From Sphagnum compactum (taxonomy: Eukaryota; Bryophyta; Sphagnopsida; Sphagnales): a DNA stretch of 64,000 nucleotides. The stretch lies in NCBI GenBank assembly GCA_965153455.1, contig OZ234500.1, forward strand, positions 11,160,001 through 11,224,000. The letters are read 5' to 3'. Under the pieces are notes generated by a model, which had not been told where the DNA came from, searched no databases, and saw nothing but the letters and a program-made list of their open reading frames with translations. Shown here piece after piece: positions 34,855 through 46,939 of the stretch. Position numbers and translations under genes: made by a program. Within the stretch, counting starts at the first letter, position 1. Every line of letters begins with the position of its first letter.

Positions 34855-36310
34855 GTTACAATTCTTGTGGGGCAGAACCACTTGCGTTTCCTGCAAGTCA
34901 CAGTGTGGGAAAAAGTTCACCAAGTACTTCCCTAGAAAAGAATTTGTTGTCTATGGATGCAAGAAGAAACCATTTTCTTTGTGTAGGGTTTAGACAGTTC
35001 ACAGGAACATGAAATTATTCTGCTGTGAAGGGCACTTAGAGCTCCTCTTGGCCTAATGCTTGCTCTGGATTTTTTAAGCACTCTGATTTTTGTCATCACA
35101 TGAATCTGGTAGTGACTCAGTTGATTTTATATTTTATATGCTACTAGTTTGGCAATGGTGTAAATTGCCAATTTGGAGTTTGAGGTGACTGGACACTGGA
35201 CCCTAAAGCCACAACAGTCCTTAGTATTGAAGAACAGTTAACAATTCCAAATGGAGAATTGGTTGTTCTATCCAAACAGGCTCGAAATTTTCGCATGAGT
35301 GAACCAGTTGTTAACGAAGACACCGGTTGTGGATGAGGCTGTTTTGGCTGTTTTGTAAGGAACCCTAACCCTTCAACCTAAACCAAACCAAACATTGAGG
35401 TGGGTTTTTTGTAAAAAACAAATTGATGCACCCTTTCCTTGGATTTTAAAAATTTCCCCCTGCTCTCCCCCTCCTTTTCCTTTTACTTCTCGTCCTCCTT
35501 TGTTCTTTCTTTGGTCTTCTTCTCTTTCACTATCACCATCCATTGCTGCTGTTGTATCTTCTTCATCAAAATAATGTTTTTAAAAATTGTTATTGTTTTT
35601 TCTTCTTCTCTGTTGTTTATGCCCTCCCCTTTTTTATGAAATGAAAATAATATAAAGACAAAGACTATTTTTGTTTCTTTCTTGTTTTTCTATTTTTTTT
35701 AATTCCAAAAAAAGAAGTCTTTTGTCTTTTCTTTCTGTTCTGTTTCTTCTTGACGATTTTTTTTCTTTTAAAAAAAAATTCAAGGAGAAGATTTTTTCCC
35801 CCCCTTTTGATTTCCTTTTATTTCCCTTATTTTATTTTATTTTAAGAATAAAAAGATTTTTTCCAAATTTTTCTGTTTTTCTAGGTTTGTCTTAAAGATT
35901 TTTTTTTGTTTTTTCCCATGTTTTTCCAAATTTTCTGGTCTTTAAATCCCAAAAGATGAAGTTTTAAAAAATTTCATTTATTTCTTATTTTCCAAAAGAA
36001 TTTGTTTCTTAAAAAATTTCCAAATTTTCCTTTTAAAAAAAATTCAATAGATGTTGTGTGCAGGGTTTCTTTTCAGCATTAATTAGAAATAAATGGCAAT
36101 TGTCCTTGTGGACTAGTAGATCTTTTTTGGAATCCTGCCTAATTCTGGTGACCTAATGAAACACACTATCTAAATCTGGCAACTTCTAACTTGTTTTTCT
36201 TGAGATATGGCAATTTTTTATAATTTTTTTCAAATATCCCTTTGTTGGATTCGCCAGCCCTTTTGTTTTGTGGCTAGATGGCGAAAATTCGCCAAAAAAA
36301 AAAACCCTAG
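34855..36310. other. RPT1 3' flank, pyrimidine-rich tract and TGGCGAA repeat
   Basis: After the RPT1 3' UTR, 35440-35960 is dominated by T and C on the plus strand. From 36120 the sequence carries ATCTGGCAA and GATTCGCCAG phrases and ends in ATGGCGAAAATTCGCCA (36278-36294), the reverse complement of the 17-mer at 30179. No gene seen; the long T-rich frames are compositional. Confidence 0.55.
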
Positions 36311-37014
36311 TTATGTGTTCATACACATGTAATTCAATTTGGGTCTGGTTGACATTTTTCAAACTTGCATACCTTACCCTAAGGTTAGCTTTGACATTAA
36401 ATAATCCTCAAAATAGTGAAATGAAATTTAATGATAATATGAAATTGCATGTTGAAAATCATCATAATTATCATAGGCTGTACTCTTTGAATAATTTCAT
36501 TACTCATATCACAATATTATAATCGATGATGAAAAATAGGTAGTTTAAAAATTTTAAAACAAATTCATGTTTTTTAAAAATAATAATAATTCGTTTTGTT
36601 AGTGTGGAAATTGACCGTAAGCTAGAGTATTAATGTGTATCATGAGTTTGATGTAGACCTTCAATAATTATCAAATACCAATTTGTAACCAATATCATTC
36701 AACTCTAATTGTATCACCATCAACTTTACACTCATCAACATGTTATTGAGGTGGTTACAACAAAAACTTATTGATGACACATGGCATGGTGGTTAATGAA
36801 AATAATTATAAAAAATGATCATTTGAGGTTAGAAAGTTGCATATCTAACTTATTTCGGTTTCTTTGAATAAAAAATGGCATGGAGTTCATGTCTCCATTT
36901 TTGGACATTTTTAAAAGTTTTGATAAATGTGATATTTGCATCAATGCATACAAGTTTTGTTTTATCGCAATTTTAACCTCACATGTGTATTATGTTTGCA
37001 TGCTTTGAATGTGA

Positions 37015-38950
37015 GCATTGCATTGATACTTTGTTGAAAATTTTGTTTGCCTAAGTTTGCAATACCCACATTTGAAGCATAAAATGTTGGTTTGTTTTTT
37101 TGGATGGTTTATGTAATACCCAAATATTTGGCATAAAATATGCATGTTCAACGACAAAAATGGTGAAGAAAAAAAGCTAGTTGGGATAAAAGAAAAAAGA
37201 AGAAAAAAGTTTAGAATAAAAATAGAAGAAAAAAAAGAAGCAAAATAAATTAGAAAAATGAAAATTTAGAAGAAAAATTTTAAAAACAAGAAAAATAATT
37301 TAAAAAAAGAACATGAATTCAAATAGAAAGAAAAGAAAAGAAAAACTTGAATTTTGTTCACAAAATATACAATAAATATTGAGGTGTTTTGTATTTGAAA
37401 TGGCATTGTTTTCATATGCATGTATTGTATTTTGTGGTTGGACCCTTGATTATTTTTGCTTCTAACAATAACTAGCAAAATATGCAATACTTACATGTGG
37501 GTCATAAGAGTTGATTGAATTTGCAACACCTACATTTAGGGCTATTGTTTATCAACATCAGGGGATCAAATATGATTAAAATGGTGGTTAGTTCGTTTAG
37601 TGCAATACCTTCATATTTTGTATATCATGCATTGGCATACATAAGCATCATGTAACTGATAAGCAGTTAGGTGGGTAGGTAGGTAAGTAAATAGGTATGT
37701 AAAGGTTCAAGGTAGGTAAATAGGTAGGTTAGTGGCTAGGCATGTAGGTATGTACACAAATAAAAGACAATTAAGTCAATAATGTAACTACATAAATAGG
37801 ATAGCATGTCAATAGGGTAGTCAAAAAAAAAAATTCAAAGATTTTGTCGAAAAAATAGTCTTTAGGTTAATTCAAAAAGATATAAAAGTTTTGTCAAAAG
37901 GTAGAGGTTTTGCTAATAGGTGTAAGTTTAACTATGAGGAAATAGAGGTTTTCCCAAGAGATAGAGATTTAACAAAGAAAAAATAAAGGTTTTGTCAACA
38001 ATTCGAAGTGTAACCATGAAGAGATGGAGGTTTTGCCAAGAGGTATAAGTTTAGCCCCAAAAAAATAGAATTTTTTCTAAATGATAAAGGTTTAACCAAA
38101 AATAAATAGAGGTTTTACTAAGAAATAAAAATTTAGCCAAGGAAAAATAAAGATTTTGCCAAGAGGTAGAGGTTGTTTAGCCAAGAAGATTTTATTTTTC
38201 CAAGTGGTAAGGGTTTAGCTAAAAAGATATAAAGGTTTTATAGAGAGATAAAGCTTTGCCATGAAGAGATAAAAGTTTTGTCAAGAGGTAAAGGTTTAAC
38301 CAAAAATAGATAGAAGTTTTATCAACATGTAGTGATTTAACCATGAAGAGATGGAGGTTTTATCAAGACGTATAAATTTAACCAAAAAGAGTTAAAATTT
38401 TTGCCAAAAGGTGGAAGTTTAACCAATAAATATATAGATTTTGTCGAGAGGTAAAGATTTCGTTGTGAAAAGATAGAGGCTTTATTGAGAAATAGAAATG
38501 TAGGTGTTGCCAAGAGATATAGGTTTAACCAAGAAGAATTAAAAGTTGTCTCAAGAAGCAAACTTTTAGTCAAAAATAGATAGAGGTTTTGTTGAGGGAT
38601 AGAGGTTTAGCCAAGAAGAAATAAAAGTTTTGCCAAGAGAAAGGTTTAGCCATGAAAAAATAGAAAGTAGGTAGGTAGAGTCAAGATATAAATCAATAAT
38701 ATAGCTAGGTTGGTAGGGTAGCTACAAAATTAAAATAATTAGGTTGGAGGATAATATGGTTAGAATTGGGAAAAAAAACACCCAAAAAAAAAGGGTTCAA
38801 GGTCAACAGTCAAAAAAGGTTGATATAGTACAATGTTAATTAATGCAAGTTCAGGAACTGGATGAAGAAACACAACCCATCCTATGGATAGATTGGCCAA
38901 CTGATGCATTGGTGGGTGTTGGTTCATTCTAGGCGAACCATGGTAGTCAA
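37015..38950. repeat. Complex tandem-repeat block, inverted relative to 55.07-57.8 kb
   Basis: In order: GCAATACCCACAT-type units (37059-37620), GTAGGTAGG tracts (37668-37745), then about 830 bp of 30-40 bp units such as AGGTTTTGCCAAGAGGTA and AAAGGTTTAGCCAAGAAG (37850-38680), and finally a unique-looking flank with GGATAGATTGGCCAACTGATGCA. Read as reverse complement, the same order of modules appears at 55.07-57.8 kb. Non-coding. Confidence 0.65.
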
Positions 38951-41900
38951 AAGTATGACAAAAAAAAAAAAGACACTTTCACATTTGTTGTGACCAAAAT
39001 GCATTGGTAAAGATCTGCTCCAATTTTTTTTAGTGTAATCGAAAGGTGTAATTTTTACTCCTTTGTTTCGAGATGTTTCAATTAGAATGCTAGGCAAAAA
39101 TGGGGTGTACCTTTTTAAAAAAAAAAATTGGGCCTTCCATTTTTTATGGTTTTAGCCCATGATACCTGGTGGATGCAATACATGGGGGAAAAATAAAATA
39201 AAATAAAAACAAGTCTTTACTCCTAGTAAAGCCTAAACCCACATGTTTTGCCATAATGAGGGGTTGTGCTCCACCCTACAAGGGCCCTTATTTTAGTAAA
39301 GCCCATGGCCTTGGGCTCTACCTTACACACACACACATGTAAATGGGAGCCCACGTTTGTTCATACAGATTTAGATTATTTTTACCACATTTTCAAAATA
39401 TATTATGGCATACAAAAGGGGCTCCCTAAGGCTCTACTCAAAATTTAATCATGTCAACTATAGTCATATTTATCTTGGAAATATTGTAACCAAAAAGGAA
39501 GTTTGACAATATACACAATTTTTTTGGTTTCACATGGCAAAACAAGGAATCTCAAATCAATAATATTTTGTGATGGTCCCTGCCACATGTATTGATAGCA
39601 AACTTGAGCAATATAGCACATTAGCACACATCTACAATCCTACTAGTTCATGCTTGGATCAAATCACTCCAGATTTAATTTCTTGAGTTATTTTGGTTTT
39701 CTTCATGGCATCTCAATTCAACATTCTACAACCTAAACCCTTTGACCACAAATTTCACCATAGGTGCCCAATCGAAATCACGTATTTTACAATATGCCCT
39801 TTTTAATTCTCACATCCCATAAGCTTTTACAATTGAGAAATAATTCCCTTGAGATCCAATAAACTACATTCTCATGATTCGACAAGATTTATCCCAACAA
39901 CTCATGCATGATATCATTTTGAGTGGGTTGTTGGGTTTTTACACTTTTCATGAATATCATTTTTGCATGGATGAATTTCATTTATGAATTGGACTAAATA
40001 AATAAATCATTAGAAAAAAATCATCCATGATTGAAAGATAAATAAATTAAAATTTATTTATATCCATCTTCGTTTGTTGTCCAAATGTTAATATTTCAAA
40101 CTTGAATGTCATTTAATAATGATGGATAATGTGACTATAGGGGGGAAATATGATGATGGGACCAAAATAAATTTTAAAATTTTGTTAAGAAAATTATTTT
40201 CATCAACAATGTTAAACAATTAAAACTATATTATCATGGGAGGAGTGTTAATACCCCCCTCTCATTGTTGTTGACAACATTATATATGTATTTTGTGAAA
40301 AATTAAGGCACCTTGAAAATAAATAATTATTAAAAATAACCCCATTGTCATCTATGATAATAGGTTGTTTGAAGGAAACTAATTAAGGTGCTTGAAAATT
40401 GAATTTTAATTAATTAATTTAAAAACCCATTGTTATTAATGACAATAGGTAGTTTAAATATATTTAAAACATTCAAAACCCATCATTGTCAACAACACTA
40501 GTTAGATTTGATGAAAGTTGTAACATTTTCAAAGAAGAATGAAAACAAATCCCCCATTGTTGTCCATGACACTTATAAATAGGTTTGAAGGAAGTTGTGG
40601 CACCTTTGGTGAAAGAAAAAAAACTCATTGTCGTTAATAACACTAGGTCAATTTGCTCAGGGGGGAAAAAATAAAAAAAAAATTTATTTATTATTTACAT
40701 TATATTACTCAACAAATGTTATATCATATAAAATTAAATTGTGTTTCATGAAGCTTTAGTTAATTAGAACTAAAGGAAAAATAAATTCATTGATAAAAAC
40801 TTAATGTAAAATAAATCATTCATCTATAATGAGGATGAATGCTTACATTCATCCCCATGTTTGCTTCTAGGTTTACCTATATAATATTCATTTTGTGGTT
40901 AAATTCTTGGGTTTTACTTGCATGTGTATAGGGGAAAAGGCATTTTACCATCCCAAGCTTCAACTCTAGACTTTAGGCTCTAAATTCATACTCTAAGCTT
41001 ATGCAATAAGCTTTTAAGCAAGATTCTCTTTTGTTTGAATGCTACATGTGATGTAAGAATAACATGTGGGTTTTGTGAAACACAATGAGGGTTTTGGAAA
41101 ACTCTTGAAGGTGGTATTTGCTTGCACTTTGCTTGGGACTTGAAAGTGTGCCTGGTGATGACTGGTATTGTTAGGAGTATCACTGACAACAATTAGCTAT
41201 GCCTTGGAATGGGCATAAGGTAATAGGCAAGCAGTGTGTGAAGAGGAGAAGAAAGATTATTTTCACCAAGGAAGTCATCTCAGGCCCCATTGATTCCTTC
41301 AATTTGACTTCTGTAATACCTAGGCTGGTTCAGCAGCAAGGTGCCTAATAATTAGTTACTTTCTATCAGTTATATTCAACAGTAAAAATATAATAATTAA
41401 AAATGTGACATTATACTAAATAATGAAGCTATTATTGTGCATTAGAGCTTCATTCATATTTTTGGCATAGCAAGCACATATTTTTTCGAATTTTTGGCAA
41501 TTCCAGAATCTGTGATCCTTACCTGAAAAGAGAATTGCCTCAAAAAGTGTTGCAAAAACCATCTAGTTTCTGAAACATAGTTTGTTTGTTGGCCTTGCCT
41601 TGGTAGGCAAGGACATTGTGTTTAGATTCATTATAGAGTACAGTAGCTTAAGGGATTTTGGCCCTTAGGTAATAATAGGTCTATTTTCTATATGAGGATT
41701 TTTGGAAGATGATATTTTGGCTTGCGTTGAAACTTGAGATTAGTTATAATAGAGTTATAATATCTGGAAGGATTTTGGTTTCTTTTAGAGAACTTCTTGA
41801 AGATTATATTTTTGCATGGTGAAATAGTTGAGTTTCCATAATACTTCTTTTCGCCTTAAGATACTTTCAATGTAAATGGCAAGGTGACGTCACAGAGTGA

Positions 41901-41985
41901 CACACCCCTTGTTGTAAGTTGTTTTCAGATGATACCACTAGGACAACACTATTGAGACTCAAAATGCATTCTAAAATATAAAGGT
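38951..41985. other. Intergenic with degenerate minisatellite at 40255-40650
   Basis: No gene seen. At about 40255-40650 roughly five or six degenerate units repeat phrases of the form CCCCATTGTTGTCNATGACA followed by TAGGTNGTTTGAAGG and GGCACCTT. The rest is AT-rich sequence with long A-runs. Confidence 0.55.
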
Positions 41986-41993
41986 TTTCATGA

Positions 41994-42300
41994 GGAAAAT
42001 TTTAAATTCACACCTTTTTTGGTTAAATTCACACCCTTCGCGCTTCCGATTTTATGCAGATTAAACTTTAAGAGTATATTCCTTTATCAGTTCAATTATT
42101 TCTGCGGGCAAGTTCTCAAGTTGTGCCCTGATTGACCACAGACCCCACACTTCCGTCCTTCCACGTATTCAAAGTGAGACTTGTCTCTGGTCGTGCTCGT
42201 CTTGTTCTTAGAGCCACACTCAAATTTAATCTGCATATAATCGGTCGCGCGAAGAAAGGGTGTGAATTTAACCAAAAAAGGTGTGAATTAAAAATTTTCC
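41994..42300. mobile_element. 307-bp MITE with long terminal inverted repeats
   Basis: The left terminus GGAAAATTTTAAATTCACAC and the reverse complement of the right terminus agree over about 48 bp with one mismatch, and less perfectly to about 75 bp (through a CCGATT...TATGCAGATTAAA segment). TTCATGA flanks both sides (41987-41993 and 42301-42307), a candidate 7-bp target duplication; because TCATGA is itself palindromic, one more or fewer base cannot be excluded. There is no coding capacity, so it is a miniature inverted-repeat element mobilised in trans. It ends about 157 bp before the first possible ATG of the TPR gene, inside its probable promoter. Confidence 0.75.
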
Positions 42301-42456
42301 TTCATGAAATATGCATCTCATAAAATATCCCTCAATGGTTGTGCAAAACCGGGCCGATGAACTCTGACAGAGCCCTAGTTGAATAATAGAGTAAATTGTT
42401 TTAGTGAGGTGCTACTCGGTTTTGTTTCTGCCTTGGGAGCAGCTGCTGTCGCGCAC

Positions 42457-45400
42457 ATGGCAGCTCCGCTCTGCTGTGCCCGCCATCACCACTCGCTGTA
42501 CCGGCAACAAGGTGGGAGTAGATGTGAAACCCAGAGCAGCAAAACTCGGCGATGGAGGTGGCCCAACAGTACTAGTTTGGATGTTGTGGGTATAGGAGGA
42601 TTTGGTACTAGTTCTTGTAAAGATGATGAAGCTTCTTCCAGAGCACTTTGCGGATCAATTGCAACAAGATCATGGAGTTTAGTCGTTCACGGTCGTTTGA
42701 AAGTAGCGTCTAGGATTCGAACTTTAGGAGGTGAACAGGGTGTTGTTGGAAAGGACGTGTCGTTTGATTTTTATGATAAGGTGAAGTTGTTGTCGGCCGC
42801 AGGAGTTTCGTATAGGACTGAGGGTTTTGTGGAAGAGTTTACTGTGATGACTACTAGTTTTTCTTATCGCCATGTAGTTTCGGGACTAGCTGCGTCAAGT
42901 AGAAGTTGTTGCTGCACTTATACTAGAGAGCTTGCTAGCTGTGGGTCATGGGCAGAACCACAACAACGCTGTAGAGGACGTAGCAGGAGAGCCGGAAGCT
43001 TAAGGTTTAGGGTTAGGGCTGGGGCACAAGAGAATCCTTTAGGGGAGGAGGGTTACTGGGACCAGGCCGAGGGGAAGGAGAAGTTAGACGAGATTGAAGA
43101 TTTGAAGGAGCTTCTCGCAGAGGGAGAACGGTTGCAAGGAGCCGGAAAGGATGGCGATGAAAATGACAACACAAAGTCCCCAGAGCAGCTTGCGCAAGAG
43201 CGGGCCACTAAATTGCGGGAAGAATTAGAACGGGTGAGAAGCTCAAACTTTCCGTCTTTCTCTGATTGTTAACTCGTGTTTTTCAGATTCATAATCTGGA
43301 AGCAAGATAGCAAGTGGAAGGAGCCCACAGCTGAGCGAGCCTCTTAAGCATACTTTAGGACACTTCTACTACAAGTGCTCATATTTCCATCCCAATCTTT
43401 GTGCTACCTGTGTATAGCTGAAGCGTCTGCACAGGAGCTGAGCGAGCCTCTTAAGCATACTTTAGGACATTTCTACTACAAGTGCTCATATTTCCATCCC
43501 AATCTTTGTGCTACCTGTGTATAGCTGAAGCGTCTGCACAGGGTTTCCCAGATTCTCAACAGATAGGTATACATTTCTCACAAGATCAAGACAGGCAGTG
43601 GGAAATGGGGTGACTGAGAAAAATCTTTCTTGATTTGGACACTGTAAGAGTTTCCAGGAAGTGGTCATGTGGGTCCTTGTGGATCCCTGGAGTTGTTTAT
43701 GGAAACACCATTGCCTATTAGAGCCAGAAGGGAAGGGGACACGGTTCAGGTCCTTCATTGGGACTGCAAGGGTGAAAGGATTGAGATCAGTTCAAGGAAT
43801 TTCATAAGATATCTTTGGTCCTGATCTTGCAATGGTGTATCAGATTCATTCCAAAGAGTTTTGCATGGGTTGGGTTTCCACAGATATGTCCAGGGTGCAG
43901 GAGGCCCTGACCTGCTATGTTGGCCTCTCTGTTCCTTAGTCTTAGATGCTTGCTTGTACAGGGGCAAGCTAAATTGGAATAGAGTTTAACTTCATAAGCT
44001 TGTTGATACCTGAATGAGGATACTGTTGACTTTTGGTTCACTATGCATCTGGAGATTGAGCGAGCATGATGATTGAGTCTTCCCATTGCTTCTGAAAATG
44101 CAACAGAAGTTCAGGATGCAGTAATTTGTATAATTGTCTGCCTGAGTTTTTGATCAGACTATTATAAACTTACCTACAACCACAGTTTAGAGCTGATGGA
44201 GTTTATGGGGAATAATGGGAACTAGTCACTGCCACTCATGATGGAGGTGGTGGTCTTATACTTTGTGAGTGACACTCACAAGGTTGGGCCAGACTCATTC
44301 TTGTCTTGTCAGTTTAGGTTTGGTGTGCAACTGACACATTGGTTACCTTCAAGGTGTTATTCTGGAGATTTCTGTGCAATCTTATAGATATGGTTTGGAC
44401 TTCTATGATTAATGTGCAAGAACCCAAATATGCTGCAGAGTTCAATTTTTTGGTGCATTTTTATGGAAGGAAGAAGTTTGTCACAGAAAACAATGTGTGT
44501 TCATATCCCATCAGGACTCTGCCAGGTATCTAGCATTTTCTTGAGTCCTTGAATTGTGCTTCTTAAGAAGCATTTGTTGCTTAAATCAATAGCTGAGAAA
44601 TCATCATGTGTGAATTCCAAGAGGCCTACTGTAATGTTACAAGGGTGGAGGACGGCTATTCTGCTGTTTGCAGGTTGATGGGCTTTGTTGAGGGGAAGTG
44701 GGCCTGCTGCATTCCCATTTGTCTATCTCATTGAAACCCTGTGAGTGAGACCCTGGACATTTATTAGTGCTGGGTTGGTTGTCTGATTCCTGTGGCTGCT
44801 TCTCATTGTGGTGTGGCTGTATGATTTGACTGGAAGTGACAAGAAGAGGATCTTTTAATGGCTCCTTTTCTTTCCTCCTTATTTGGGTGCTAGATATTTA
44901 TCTCAGAGAAGAAATGTTTCATTAAATCTTCATACAGAAAAAATATCAGTGTTTTTCACTTGCTACTCTTTTCCTCTATGTCTATTGCTTCCAGTCTACT
45001 TTTAAATTTGTGTCAAATGCTTGGAATGTCCTCCCTTCTTAGGTGATTAACTATTTCTTGCAAGCTGCTTTCTTAGGCTGATGATGCATTTGCATAATCA
45101 GGGTGTTAGGGTTGGGGGGGTTATGCATATGAGCAAGAAAAGAGAATGTAATGTACTGTTCGCATTGACAATGTCAGCCAGTTCTTGTGTGGTAGCAACT
45201 ACTCAAAGGCAAATTGTTTTTGTGCACAGGATTCACAGAATCTTTGGTGCATGCTTGCTGTGTACATGTTCCCAACAGGTCACAAGCATGTTTCTCCTTC
45301 AGATGACCAACATATACACCTACTTTTGTCTTATCTTGCAAGTTTATTTGTAAACAATGTCCTTGACTGTAATTTTTTGTGTGATGCAGAGAGCAAAAGA

Positions 45401-46939
45401 GCAAGCAAAACAAAAGAAGGAAGCAGAGATTATGTTCCAAATGGGACAGCGAGCCTATGGCCAGGGTGTGTATGACAAATCTGTGGAAATTCTGGAAGCT
45501 GCTTTGACAAAAATACCGAGGGCTTCTAACCTTGGTGGCGAGGTAAACCTTTCTTATCTCCCAACATAGAGGCAGGGAGTTGGGAGGGATGTAGACATTG
45601 CTGAGGACAAAATTCAGCAAGCTGGCACCCTGTGGCTTGTCTGTAGTCAACAGCACAAGGAACCTGCTGCTTTACAGTGCTCACAGGCCAACAAAACTGA
45701 TTGTTCAAAGACAGTTTCCAACAACAATAGGACTGGATCTACTAGAATTATTCGGAGCTAGCAAGGTTGAAATCAGGAGTGGGTCTGTAGACTCCATGCA
45801 TGAATAGCTTGTCTAGACTTGGGTCACTCTTGTCTTGGACCCTGTTTCAGACTTGCATGTTGACATCTGGTGCTGGTTTGGGTACAGTCTTTGTATGCAT
45901 GGGTTCACAGCTTCTGGACACAGTATGTGCTTTACTAAGTGCTAGGGTATCATATTATGGAATGTCACACAGTAATTGTTGATGCCTGAAAAATGATGGA
46001 TTCTGATGTATTAGATGTATTCTGACTTCACCTTTCACTTAACCTCTCTGCAACCATTGCTAACCAGCAAATGAGGGCCTGAAGGGACATTGCACATCCA
46101 TGATGGGATGTAGGTTAGTGCATGCAGTTTTTAATGCTTACTCTGTGCACAAAGGGTTAGTTTGTGTGTTGTTTTGTTGATATGTTGATACCTTTCTCCT
46201 GTGTCTATTAGCAGATCCATCTGAATTGTAACATTCCCCACATGGAAGGATGGAAGCAAGTCACAATCTAAAGACCTTCTGTTTTTGTTGTGTAAGAACA
46301 GATTCAGATTTGGCTTGCTATGGCATATGAGGCACACAATCGGCATGATGATTGTATTGCCCTTTACAAGCGCCTTGAGAGTGGGCATCCTAACAAAAAC
46401 ATCAAGAGGCAGGCAGCAGATTTGCGCTACATTTTAGAGGCACCAAAGCTTAAAATATCAAAGGATGAGATGGTCTCAATACCAATAATTGACAAGGACT
46501 ATGACAGGTGAGTTATTGTCCATCATTGCTTACTTGATGTCGGTGACTGTGGTGGTACTACATGTTGAACTGCTTCTGTCACTTGGAGTTGCTTCATCCA
46601 TCTCATTTTTCTGTGTGGCACCACAACCTGGGTTGTTTTTGGTTTACTTAACCACTGCTAAGGTGGTGGTGACACTGTGTCCTACTCTTTTAGGCCACTT
46701 GCATGGGGGAGAAAGCACATTTGAATTAAACCTTCTTGTTCTGCAGAAAAGCCAAGTCCTGGAGTCAGACAGTTCGAGACCGTAGGAGGAAACCTATGAA
46801 GAAGTCAGCAGCTACACGGGACTACTTGGAGGATTGGTTGGTCTGGAATCCTCCACGCTGGGAGCGCAATCCTTATTTTTGGGTGGCTGTCACAATCTGG
46901 CTAACCCTGGTTGGTATTTCTCTCATGTTTCAAAACTGA
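42457..46939 (+). CDS. Plastid-targeted TPR-like protein with C-terminal membrane anchor
   Basis: Exons 42457-43233, 45390-45542, 46302-46507 and 46747-46939 join in phase to 1329 nt, 442 residues. The N-terminal part is Ser/Arg/Cys-rich and acid-poor and ends in RFRVRA before GAQENP, like a transit-peptide cleavage site. An acidic linker follows, then TPR-like helices: AEIMFQMGQRAYGQGVYDKS (about 270-290) and IWLAMAYEAHNRHDDCIALY (from 313). The end carries WNPPRWERNPYFW and a hydrophobic segment VAVTIWLTLVGISLMF, a probable single membrane anchor. The transit part would be some 188 residues from the first ATG, which is long; the in-frame ATG at 42847 gives a normal 57-60 residue transit peptide and 312 residues in total. 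TPR proteins of plastids usually scaffold photosynthetic complex assembly; the exact role here is not known to me. Confidence 0.8.
43329..43542. repeat. 107-bp tandem duplication in TPR-gene intron 1
   Basis: AGCTGAGCGAGCCTCTTAAG starts at 43329 and again at 43436. The two 107-bp copies differ visibly at one position (GGACACTTC versus GGACATTTC), so the duplication is recent. It lies about 100 bp after the exon 1 donor of a 2156-bp intron. Confidence 0.9.

Noticed and set aside
37150-38700. Possible CRISPR-like array of spaced repeats.
   Set aside because: The units are degenerate and contiguous, there are no unique spacers of even size, and the window is a plant nuclear genome.
43004-43020. 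TTTAGGGTTAGGG inside TPR-gene exon 1 as a telomere relic.
   Set aside because: It is in frame (RFRVRA) within a transit peptide and only two units long, so coding coincidence suffices.
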